A program made the translations under genes and the position numbers. Shown here in pieces: positions 1-5,454 of a stretch of DNA of 5,671 nucleotides (position 1 is its first letter; every line of letters starts with the position of its first letter). The DNA comes from Oscillospiraceae bacterium (GTDB lineage Bacteria; Bacillota; Clostridia; Oscillospirales; Butyricicoccaceae). The notes below the pieces were generated by a model. That model made no database searches. It was not told the DNA's origin and was given only the letters and a program-made list of their open reading frames with translations. Location of the stretch: assembly GCA_902797555.1 (NCBI GenBank), contig CADBTM010000006.1, positions 1-5,671 on the forward strand. The letters run 5' to 3'.

Positions 1-88
1 TGTTGACTGTCTCGACAGCCCATATGAATGGAAAATCGTCACCAGAAACAAAAAAAGTAAAATATCTTTTTTGGTGCAACGTGCCATG
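1..88. other. Window edge, no firm gene; possible 3' end of an upstream gene
   Basis: Nothing here can be assigned with confidence. One plus-strand frame (3-89) reaches a TGA at 87-89 immediately before the terminator at 89-123, which is the arrangement expected for the tail of a gene entering from the left, but only about 28 codons are visible and they match no family I recognise. A second frame (2-265) is also open, but it runs straight through the terminator and is probably chance. A short inverted repeat, CTGTC-TC-GACAG, lies at 7-18. The stretch 46-70 is A/T-rich, unlike the genes further right. Confidence 0.3.
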
Positions 89-123
89 AAAAAGGCAGTC
101 CGCCGTCGGCGGGCTGCTTTTTT
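89..123 (+). terminator. Intrinsic transcription terminator
   Basis: A GC-rich stem (95-104 with 108-117, one G-T wobble, three-base GTC loop) is followed by six T residues at 118-123 and preceded by an A run at 89-93 that can extend the stem. This is a classical rho-independent terminator for transcription entering from the left. The flanking A run means it could also work on the minus strand. It isolates whatever lies left of the window from the MATE transcription unit. Confidence 0.85.
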
Positions 124-133
124 GTATCAAGAA

Positions 134-156
134 AACCACTCGCTAGGCGAGTGGTT
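134..156. repeat. Perfect 10-bp inverted repeat (hairpin)
   Basis: AACCACTCGC at 134-143 is exactly complementary to GCGAGTGGTT at 147-156, with a three-base TAG loop. An A run (158-163) rather than a T run follows on the plus strand, so it is not a standard plus-strand terminator. On the minus strand the stem is preceded by TTTTTT and followed by TTTTCTTG, so minus-strand termination is possible. Subterminal hairpins of this kind also occur in IS200/IS605-type elements and their short derivatives, but no transposase is present, so that origin is speculation. Confidence 0.6.
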
Positions 157-234
157 CAAAAAAGCCTATGGCGATAAGGAAAAATCCCTGTTAACGCTGC
201 GCGCAGGCGTGGGTGGAAATCCCGCGGAGGGTTC

Positions 235-263
235 TTGCATTTTTCCGGGGACTGTGCTATCAT
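235..263 (+). promoter_or_regulatory. Probable promoter for the MATE gene
   Basis: A TATCAT -10 box (258-263, five of six matches to TATAAT) lies 17 bp downstream of TTGCAT (235-240), which keeps only the TTG of the -35 consensus. Initiation would be expected near position 270, giving a leader of about 90 nt ahead of the start codon at 361. The 17-bp spacing supports the call and the weak -35 limits it. TGTGCT (253-258) and AGCACA (267-272) form an inverted repeat across the -10 region, a possible regulator site. Confidence 0.5.
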
Positions 264-269
264 AAAAGC

Positions 270-360
270 ACATCGGAGGGTGCGAAGCACCGGATAAGAT
301 GGCGGCTTGCCGTTCTTATCCGGTCTTTTATTTGTCCGATCAAAGGAGTATGACACAGAA
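270..360 (+). promoter_or_regulatory. Structured 5' leader of the MATE gene, candidate attenuator
   Basis: The predicted transcript carries a small hairpin, GUGC-GAA-GCAC (280-290), directly abutting a long hairpin (290-323) that is followed by a U-rich tract. AUCGGA (272-277) is also exactly complementary to UCCGAU (335-340), just before the AAAGGAG ribosome site (342-348), so the leader could close into a compact three-way junction. Alternatively 272-274 can pair with 293-295 to extend the small hairpin to GGUGC/GCACC, which would consume the 5' arm of the long hairpin. Such mutually exclusive folds are typical of attenuators and riboswitches. I compared it by eye with guanidine-III and found no match; I recognise no named riboswitch class. 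Confidence 0.45.
290..331 (+). terminator. Terminator-like hairpin between promoter and MATE start
   Basis: CCGGATAAGA (290-299) is perfectly complementary to TCTTATCCGG (314-323), enclosing a small GC-rich inner stem (303-305 with 310-312), and is followed by TCTTTTATTT. It lies after the predicted promoter and before the MATE ribosome site. As a terminator it would therefore stop transcripts before they reach the gene unless it is overridden, which points to conditional read-through. The T tract is interrupted, so efficiency may be partial. Confidence 0.6.
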
Positions 361-1710
361 ATGAAGCAGTATTCTCTCACCGAAAGTCCCGTCACCTCCA
401 CGCTGGTGCGGTTTGCGGTGCCGATTTTGCTGTCGGCGCTGCTCCAGTCGCTTTACGGCGCCACCGACCTGTTTGTGGTGGGGCGGTTTGCCGACGCGGC
501 GGCGGTGTCGGCGGTGTCCATCGGGACGCAGCTGATGAGCACGGTGACCATGCTGATCTTTGCGGTGTCCATGGGCGGGACGGTGCTTTTGGGCAACTGT
601 GTGGGTGAAAAGAACGACACGGGCGCAGCCCGGGCGGTGGGCACGGTGACCCTGCTGTTCGCCATTCTGGCGGCGGTGATGACGCCGCTGATGCTGATCT
701 TTACCAATCTGGGCGTTTCGCTGATGCAGACGCCGCCCGAGGCGGTGGACTATACCCGCGCCTATGTGCACATCTGCTCCATGGGTCTCCCCTTCATCAT
801 CGGCTATAACGCGGTGAGCGGCATCTTCCGCGGTCTGGGCGACAGCAAGACCCCGGTTTATTTTGTGGCGCTGGCCTGCGTCGTCAACATCGCCGCCGAC
901 TTTGCTCTGGTGGGCGGGATGGGGCTGGGCGCCTCGGGCGCGGCCATCGCCACGGTGGCGGCCCAAAGCCTGTCCTTTTTGGCGGCGCTGATCTATATGA
1001 TCCGCAGCGGCTTTCCCTTCCCATTCTCTCTCCGGGAGCACCTGCGGCTGGATCTCCCCTCCCTCAAGCGCATCCTACGGGTGGGCGGCCCGCTGGCGCT
1101 GCAGAATACGGCGGTGCATCTCTCCTTTTTGGTGATCACCGCCATCATCAACACCATGGGACTGGTGGCCTCGGCCTCGGTGGGCGTGGTGGAAAAGGTG
1201 ATCTCCTTTGCCTTTTTGCCGCCCGACGCCATGGGCAGCGCCGTTGCCACCATGACGGCCCAGAGCATCGGCGCGGGCAAGCCCCGCCGGGCGGAGCAGG
1301 CCCTGAAAAGCGGCATCGTGATCTCGCTGATCTTCGGCGCGGCCTTTTGCCTCTATTCCAACATCGCGCCCCAGACGCTCACCGCCATCTTTACCAAGGA
1401 TCCCGCCGTCATTCAGGCGGGCGGGCTCTATCTGCGCACCTATTCCATCGACTGCGCCATGGTGTCCTTTGTCTTTTGCTTCAACGCCTTTTTCAGCGGG
1501 CAGGGCAACGCCATGATCTCCATGATCCACAACGTGGTGGCCACCTTTGCGGTGCGCATCCCGGTGACCCTGCTGATGAGCCGTCTGCCCGGCGCCTCCA
1601 TGCTCCACATGGGCTTTGCCGCCCCGGCGGCGTCGCTGCTGTCCATCTTCATCTGTCTGGGATATTTTCTGTGGCAGAAGAGGCGGACGCAGCGCGGATT
1701 CTCCCAATAA
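361..1710 (+). CDS. MATE-family multidrug/toxin efflux transporter
   Basis: This is a polytopic inner-membrane antiporter of the MATE family, members of which expel organic cations, drugs or metabolites using a Na+ or H+ gradient; the substrate cannot be told from sequence. The 449 residues match the usual 440-460 for the family, with about twelve hydrophobic segments in two homologous halves. Family features include the N-terminal PILLSALLQSLYGATDLFVV segment (21-40), the FRGLGDSKTP motif (156-165) and its second-half counterpart FFSGQGN (377-383), and equivalent cytoplasmic loops NCVGEKNDTGAARA (79-92) and QSIGAGKPRRAEQA (301-314). ATG 361 is chosen because AAAGGAG (342-348) lies 12 bases upstream and the family N-terminus begins there; an upstream in-frame TTG at 307 lies inside the leader hairpin. 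The gene is alone between a conditional-looking terminator and a strong one, so it is probably monocistronic. Confidence 0.93.
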   Translation: MKQYSLTESPVTSTLVRFAVPILLSALLQSLYGATDLFVVGRFADAAAVSAVSIGTQLMSTVTMLIFAVSMGGTVLLGNCVGEKNDTGAARAVGTVTLLFAILAAVMTPLMLIFTNLGVSLMQTPPEAVDYTRAYVHICSMGLPFIIGYNAVSGIFRGLGDSKTPVYFVALACVVNIAADFALVGGMGLGASGAAIATVAAQSLSFLAALIYMIRSGFPFPFSLREHLRLDLPSLKRILRVGGPLALQNTAVHLSFLVITAIINTMGLVASASVGVVEKVISFAFLPPDAMGSAVATMTAQSIGAGKPRRAEQALKSGIVISLIFGAAFCLYSNIAPQTLTAIFTKDPAVIQAGGLYLRTYSIDCAMVSFVFCFNAFFSGQGNAMISMIHNVVATFAVRIPVTLLMSRLPGASMLHMGFAAPAASLLSIFICLGYFLWQKRRTQRGFSQ

Positions 1711-1716
1711 TAAACG

Positions 1717-1746
1717 AAAAAGCACCGCTTTTGCGGTGCTTTTTTT
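1717..1746. terminator. Bidirectional terminator between convergent genes
   Basis: AGCACCGC (1721-1728), a TTTT loop and GCGGTGCT (1733-1740) form a perfect 8-bp stem, with an A run before and TTTTTT (1741-1746) after. It lies six bases past the MATE stop and three bases beyond the stop of the minus-strand CBS gene, so it can terminate both converging transcripts. Confidence 0.92.
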
Positions 1747-1749
1747 CGC

Positions 1750-2220
1750 TCAGGAGATATGTACCTGTTTTCTCAAAAGAACCTCGTTTTCGGCGGAGGC
1801 GGAGGGCTTGGCGGCCTTTTGCGCCGCCTGCTGTTCCCGGAGATATTCGATCACCTTTTTCCGGGTGATGATGCCGATAAACATGCCCCGGTCGTCCACC
1901 ACGGGGGCAAAGTTCTGATCCACGGCGGTGACCAGCAGATCGTGAAGATCCATCGACGCCCGCAGGGGCTTGTTGTTCTGGTGGCGGGGAACCTTTTTCA
2001 GCGGGAGCTTGTTGGTGCCCGCAAAGCCCTCCTCCCGCTTGCGGAGAAACCAGAGAAGATCGCCCTCGGTGAGGGTGCCCACATACTGTCCGCTGCGGCG
2101 GATGATGGGGATGGAGGTATACCGGACCCGCTCCATCACGTGGAGCGCCTGCTCTACGCTATAGTCCTCATAGACAAAGCTCACATCCTGCTTTGGTGTG
2201 AGGAATCGCAAAATATTCAT
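1750..2220 (-). CDS. Stand-alone CBS-domain pair protein
   Basis: This is a small soluble protein of 156 residues made almost entirely of two CBS domains. CBS1 covers about residues 5-62, with YTSIPIIRRSGQYVGTLTEG (34-53); CBS2 covers about 72-128, with FAPVVDDRGMFIGIITRKKV (104-123). A charged, Ala/Gln-rich tail (129-156) follows. CBS pairs bind adenine nucleotides such as AMP, ATP or c-di-AMP and report energy or second-messenger state. Size and architecture resemble Firmicutes stand-alone c-di-AMP-binding CBS proteins (YkuL/DarB, CbpB), but orthology is only inferred. ATG at 2218-2220 is chosen because AAGGGA lies about seven bases upstream and the CBS fold begins there. A longer in-frame version starting at 2295 would begin inside the promoter. 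No catalytic domain is fused, so it presumably acts on a partner protein. Confidence 0.88.
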   Translation of the reverse strand: MNILRFLTPKQDVSFVYEDYSVEQALHVMERVRYTSIPIIRRSGQYVGTLTEGDLLWFLRKREEGFAGTNKLPLKKVPRHQNNKPLRASMDLHDLLVTAVDQNFAPVVDDRGMFIGIITRKKVIEYLREQQAAQKAAKPSASAENEVLLRKQVHIS

Positions 2221-2266
2221 AGATAATCCCTTCTCACAAGATGCTGTGAAATCTTTAACGATTCCT

Positions 2267-2295
2267 ATTTTAGCACATTTCCACAAATAAAGCAA
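2267..2295 (-). promoter_or_regulatory. Promoter for the CBS-pair gene
   Basis: Read on the minus strand, TTGCTT (2290-2295) is followed after exactly 17 bp by TAAAAT (2267-2272), and the -10 is preceded by TG in the extended -10 position (TGC-TAAAAT). Initiation would be near 2260, leaving about 40 nt before the start codon. The CBS gene is therefore probably transcribed on its own, even though the membrane-protein gene lies upstream in the same direction with no strong terminator between them. Confidence 0.7.
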
Positions 2296-2348
2296 GGGCG
2301 GAAAGATGAATTCTTTCTTAATTTGCCGGAAAATTTCGACATTGCCCG

Positions 2349-4028
2349 TTACGGGAGCAGCTCCACGCTTTCCGCCTTGCGGATGCTGCCCTCGTCGGCG
2401 GCGCCCAGAATGCGGATGCGATCGCCCACGCTGAGGATGATGACGGTCTCACAATCCCGGGCGGACACGGTGTAGAAGGTGCGCTCGCCCTGCAGCCGCA
2501 GGTAGTACCAGCTGGTGCCGTCGATGACCGCCGAGCGGATCTCGGTCAGCACGCCGTCCACCGGAGCGGCATCCGAGCCGTCGGTGAGGTTTTCCTGCCG
2601 CAGCAGCCGCTGATAGGCGCGCTCGCACTCGGCCACGGTGGCGCCGGTGGCCACGATGTTGTATTGCTGCACGTTGACCATGGCATACATCTTTACCAGC
2701 GCGGCGTCATCCTTGAGGGGGATGAAATAGGTGGGCTGACCGCCGATGTTGAGCAGCAGGGGGAAGGTGGAGACATAGTGGAGATGCTGCACCACGCCCT
2801 GGGCGGAATCCATGGCGGAAAACTCCTCCGCGCCGGCGCAGGGATAATAGCGGGTCTCCTTGGTGCGCTGATTGCACAGAAGGAAGCCGATGTTGCTCTC
2901 GTCGCCGCCCACGCTGGTGACGCCGGTATACACATAGACGTCGTCGTTGAGGGCGATGTAGTTATATCCGTCGGTGGTCTGGGTGCAGCCCTTCTGCCCG
3001 AAGAGGGAGTTGAGATATCCGTTTTGGTACAGTCCGTGATAATCGTACTGCCGGATGATCAGATCGGCGGAAAACACCCGATCCACCCATGCGGGGATGT
3101 CGGCCTTGTCGTAATAGGTGCTTTCGCCGGTGACGGCGTTGACCAGCACGGCGCCGATGACGTCGGTGCCGCCGAACAGGCCGATGGTGCGGGTCTCGCG
3201 GGGGCAGATGTACCACGGCTGGCCGGCTTCGTCGATCTCAAAATTGGCGCTGGAAAAGAGATAGGTGGGATAGCGGAAGCGCAGCAGACGGTACAGATAG
3301 CGGCCGAAGCGGTCGGCGGTGGTGTATTTCATCCCCTGCTGGAGCCGCACCACCTCGGCGTTTTGGGACACCATGTTGATGCGGATATAGGCGGAAATGC
3401 CGTTTCCGTGGTTGCTCAGCCATTTGAAAAAGTCGCCGTAGCGCAAAATGGCCACGCGGACGGGGCTGTTCTGATAGTTGATCTGATAGTAATAGTCGTC
3501 CACCTCAAACTGGCTCACCATATCGGCCAGCTCGCCCAGCTTGCGGTTGCCCAGACGGGCGGCGGAATCGCTGTCCAGCATGGGGATGCGGTCATAGGAG
3601 ATCTCGTCCACGTCGGCGGCAAAATCGCCCTGCTCCACCGTCATCAGGTTGGTGTAGGCATGGCTGCGGAACACCACGCTGCCCAGCAGCGCGCCCACAA
3701 TGAGAAATACCGCCAGCGCGCCGCAGGCGATGAGCGGCCATTTCACCTTTTTCCACACGGCGGTTTTGTCCTTGATCTCCACCGTGGTCTGGCCGTTGCT
3801 CACCTTGACGGCGGTAAAGCCTCCGGTGAAGACGCACATCAGGCAATAAAACCCGCACACCAGCAGGAAAAACACGTAAAAGCCGGGGTTGTGCAGATTG
3901 ATGGCGGGCAGGGTTTTGTAAAACACCAGAAACGCAAAGATCACCGTGGAGATGCCGCGGATCAGCGGCTTGGAGAGGGTCTTGCCTCCCACGCGGGTGG
4001 CTCGTTTTTTCGGAATGGGTTGCGCCAT
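2349..4028 (-). CDS. Membrane-anchored protein of unknown function with repeated extracytoplasmic units
   Basis: I do not recognise a named family. The 559 residues begin with a Lys/Arg-rich cytoplasmic tail (1-25), then three membrane segments (about 26-43, 49-71 and 98-120) with a basic loop (72-97) between the second and third. By the positive-inside rule the large C-terminal part (121-559) faces outward. That part contains related units: GISAYIRINMVSQNAEVV (210-227), DVIGAVLVNAVTGESTYY (289-306) and SNIGFLLCNQRTKETRYY (378-395). Two further matching elements are GQPWYICP (269-276) and GQPTYFIP (430-437). The strand-turn-strand pattern ending in T-x-E-x-x-YY recalls PepSY-like folds, but this is inference. 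The last ~70 residues (490-559) look like a separate small beta-barrel. The start is well set: AGGAGG lies 8 bases before the ATG. No signal-peptidase or lipobox site is evident. A scaffold, sensor or protease-inhibitor role is possible but unproven. Confidence 0.85.
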   Translation of the reverse strand: MAQPIPKKRATRVGGKTLSKPLIRGISTVIFAFLVFYKTLPAINLHNPGFYVFFLLVCGFYCLMCVFTGGFTAVKVSNGQTTVEIKDKTAVWKKVKWPLIACGALAVFLIVGALLGSVVFRSHAYTNLMTVEQGDFAADVDEISYDRIPMLDSDSAARLGNRKLGELADMVSQFEVDDYYYQINYQNSPVRVAILRYGDFFKWLSNHGNGISAYIRINMVSQNAEVVRLQQGMKYTTADRFGRYLYRLLRFRYPTYLFSSANFEIDEAGQPWYICPRETRTIGLFGGTDVIGAVLVNAVTGESTYYDKADIPAWVDRVFSADLIIRQYDYHGLYQNGYLNSLFGQKGCTQTTDGYNYIALNDDVYVYTGVTSVGGDESNIGFLLCNQRTKETRYYPCAGAEEFSAMDSAQGVVQHLHYVSTFPLLLNIGGQPTYFIPLKDDAALVKMYAMVNVQQYNIVATGATVAECERAYQRLLRQENLTDGSDAAPVDGVLTEIRSAVIDGTSWYYLRLQGERTFYTVSARDCETVIILSVGDRIRILGAADEGSIRKAESVELLP

Positions 4029-4050
4029 AGGTATCGCCTCCTTTTTCTGT

Positions 4051-4079
4051 ATTATACGCTATCCCGCGGCAAAAGAAAA
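4051..4079 (-). promoter_or_regulatory. Promoter for the membrane-protein gene
   Basis: A perfect TATAAT -10 lies on the minus strand (4051-4056). The -35 region (about 4074-4079) is A/T-rich but a poor match to TTGACA. Initiation would be near 4044, so the 5' leader would be only about 16 nt, just enough to hold the AGGAGG ribosome site (4037-4042). Expression is thus probably set by initiation rather than by a leader RNA. Confidence 0.55.
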
Positions 4080-4083
4080 GAGG

Positions 4084-4136
4084 GATTTTCCCCACAGCCG
4101 CGCCCCGCTGGCAGCCTTGACAGGTTGGGGGAAATC
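4084..4136. promoter_or_regulatory. Inverted repeat in the divergent promoter region, possible operator
   Basis: GATTTTCCCC (4084-4093) and GGGGGAAATC (4127-4136) are complementary at nine of ten positions. They are separated by 33 bp, so their centres are about four helical turns apart. The right arm sits between the -35 and -10 of the DegV promoter and the left arm lies just upstream of the minus-strand promoter, so a protein bound here could affect both directions. It could also be chance in a sequence with G and C runs. Confidence 0.3.
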
Positions 4137-4146
4137 ATGGTAAAAT
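4117..4146 (+). promoter_or_regulatory. Promoter for the DegV-family gene
   Basis: A perfect TTGACA -35 (4117-4122) is followed after 18 bp by TAAAAT (4141-4146), five of six matches to the -10 consensus. Initiation near 4153 would leave about 35 nt before the start codon. No hairpin is obvious in this leader. Confidence 0.75.
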
Positions 4147-4187
4147 AATTCAAATAATGGAATGATCTTTGAAAGCGAGGGCGTACT

Positions 4188-5063
4188 ATGTCTGAGTTTG
4201 TGTTGATGACCGATTCCTCCTGCGACCTGCCCGGCGATCTGTCGGCTCTGATGGGGATTTCCGTTGTACCTCTCAGCGTCACGGTGGACGACAAGGACAC
4301 ATATAAGAATTATCTGGATCATCGGGAGATCCCCATTCACGATTTTTACAATCTGATGCGGGCGGGCAAGCTGGCCGTCACCGCCGCGCCCAGCGTGGGC
4401 GATTTTACCGCCGCCATGGAGCCCGCCCTGCAGGCGGGCAAGGACGTGCTCTTTCTGGGCTTTTCCTCCGCCCTGTCGGCCTCTTATCAGAACGGCGCCA
4501 TCGCCATGAACGACCTGCGGGAAAAATATCCCGACCGCAAGCTGATCGCCGTGGACACGCTGTGCGCCTCGCTGGGTCAGGGTCTGCTGGTCTATCTGGC
4601 ATGGCAGGAGCAGAAAAAGGGACGCTCCATCGACGAGGTGGCCGCCTTTGCGGAGGAGACCCGTCCCCATCTGTGCCATTGGTTCACCGTCAACGACCTC
4701 AACCACCTCCATCGGGGCGGCCGGGTGAGCAAAACCACCGCCATCATCGGCACGGCGCTGCAGATGAAGCCGCTGATGCACTGTGACGCGGAGGGTCGCC
4801 TCACCAAGATCACCGCCGTCCGCGGACGCAAGACCTCCCTCATCGCCATGAAGGACAAGCTGAAGGAGACCATCGTCCATCCGGAGGATCAGACCATTTT
4901 CATCAGCCACGGCGACTGTCTGGACGAAGCCCAGTATCTGGCCGATCTGATCCGCAAGGAGGTCCCGGTAAAGGACGTCATCATCAACCACGTGGGTCCC
5001 GTCATCGGCGCCCACACCGGCCCCGGCGTGATGGCGCTCTTCCATGTGGGAACCCAGCGGTAA
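4188..5063 (+). CDS. DegV-family fatty-acid-binding protein (FakB-like)
   Basis: This cytoplasmic lipid-binding protein belongs to the DegV family. Characterised members (FakB) hold a free fatty acid so that the kinase FakA can phosphorylate it for phospholipid synthesis. At 291 residues it has the normal length. Family landmarks in order are MTDSSCDLP (7-15), the ligand-contact loop VTAAPSVGDF (64-73, where many members read TSQPS), FSSALSASYQNGA (92-104), VDTLCASLGQG (122-132), the conserved NDLNHLHRGGRVS (169-181) and GPVIGAHTGPG (270-280), whose His is near the lipid carboxylate in known structures. The start at 4188 is supported by GAGGG (4177-4181) six bases upstream and by the N-terminal TDSS strand. 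It has its own promoter and a hairpin terminator, so it is probably monocistronic; no fakA is in view. Family membership is firm; the bound fatty acid and FakA partnership are inferred. Confidence 0.94.
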   Translation: MSEFVLMTDSSCDLPGDLSALMGISVVPLSVTVDDKDTYKNYLDHREIPIHDFYNLMRAGKLAVTAAPSVGDFTAAMEPALQAGKDVLFLGFSSALSASYQNGAIAMNDLREKYPDRKLIAVDTLCASLGQGLLVYLAWQEQKKGRSIDEVAAFAEETRPHLCHWFTVNDLNHLHRGGRVSKTTAIIGTALQMKPLMHCDAEGRLTKITAVRGRKTSLIAMKDKLKETIVHPEDQTIFISHGDCLDEAQYLADLIRKEVPVKDVIINHVGPVIGAHTGPGVMALFHVGTQR

Positions 5064-5076
5064 AGAGGATTTTTTT

Positions 5077-5115
5077 GGCGCGGAACCGTAACAAAGGCGG
5101 CTCCGCGCCGTTTTG
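5077..5115 (+). terminator. Hairpin terminator after the DegV gene
   Basis: GGCGCGGA (5077-5084) pairs perfectly with TCCGCGCC (5102-5109), extended by CCG/CGG (5086-5088 with 5098-5100) past one mismatch, then a nine-base loop. A short T tract, TTTTGT, follows at 5111-5116. The run ATTTTTTT (5070-5076) lies before the stem rather than after it. The stem is strong but the tail is short. The RHS remnant begins immediately beyond it. Confidence 0.7.
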
Positions 5116-5454
5116 TATTATAGAGAAGGGCGCCCGTTCCGCTACTGCGGAGAATACTGGGACAAGGAGAGCGGGAGCTATTACCTGAGGGCGAGGTACT
5201 ATGATCCCAGTGTCGGACGGTTCACACAGGAGGATACCCATTGGAGCCCCGAGAACTGCATCTACGGTGATGAGCCGCAGCAGATCGGGGAGTATCAAGA
5301 CGCGCTGGGCGTGAGCAGGTATACCTATGCGCCGCAGGTTACTGCCGTCGCGCAGGCGGGGAATAGGTACATTTATGGATTGCATGATCCGATACTATAC
5401 TGCTGCGCCTGTATTAGTTCCTGCTCTTGCAGAGTATTTAGGAGGGTAAAATGA
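5113..5454 (+). pseudogene. RHS repeat-associated core remnant (C-terminal tip only)
   Basis: This open frame matches the conserved C-terminal end of RHS/YD-repeat proteins: PFRYCGEYWDKESGSYYLRA (8-27), RYYDPSVGRFTQEDTHW (28-44), then a second block ending NRYIYGLHDPILY (84-96), where intact clostridial proteins usually read Y-x-NNP-x-x-YVDPSG. Full RHS proteins run to a thousand or more residues and form a cocoon around a C-terminal toxin. Here everything before the final core is missing, and the toxin domain that should follow residue 96 is absent, replaced by an odd Cys-rich tail (97-113). There is no credible start or ribosome site; the nominal TTG at 5113 falls in the terminator tail and an in-frame stop lies at 5089. 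It is probably a broken gene or an orphan tip. Its TGA (5452-5454) overlaps the next ATG. Confidence 0.8.

Noticed and set aside
2..265. Open plus-strand frame across the left intergenic region, with a nominal TTG start at 71
   Set aside because: It runs through a complete terminator, a perfect hairpin and the promoter spacer, has no ribosome site, and matches no family I know.
270..330. Guanidine-III (ykkC-III) riboswitch in the MATE leader
   Set aside because: GGAUAAGAUGGC loosely resembles part of the class, but the loop segment needed for the pseudoknot is missing.
307..360. Upstream TTG start for the MATE protein, adding 18 residues
   Set aside because: The TTG lies inside the leader hairpin loop without a ribosome site. 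ATG 361 has AAAGGAG upstream and matches the usual family N-terminus.
2221..2295. Longer N-terminus for the CBS protein, beginning at 2295 on the minus strand
   Set aside because: It would start within the -35 box of a good promoter. ATG at 2218-2220 has a proper ribosome site and begins at the domain edge.
2301..2317. Small hairpin GAAAGA/TCTTTC between the two minus-strand genes as a terminator
   Set aside because: The stem is only six weak base pairs and no T run follows on the minus strand, so it was not annotated as a terminator.
2664..4148. Long plus-strand open frame (494 codons) opposite the membrane-protein gene
   Set aside because: It is rich in His, Gly, Ala, Val and Asp with no recognisable domain, typical of the antisense of a GC-rich gene. 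The minus-strand gene has a clear promoter, ribosome site and membrane segments.
4059..5045. Long minus-strand open frame (328 codons) opposite the DegV gene
   Set aside because: It lies antisense to a gene with firm DegV motifs and has the same low-complexity His/Gly/Asp character as other antisense shadows.
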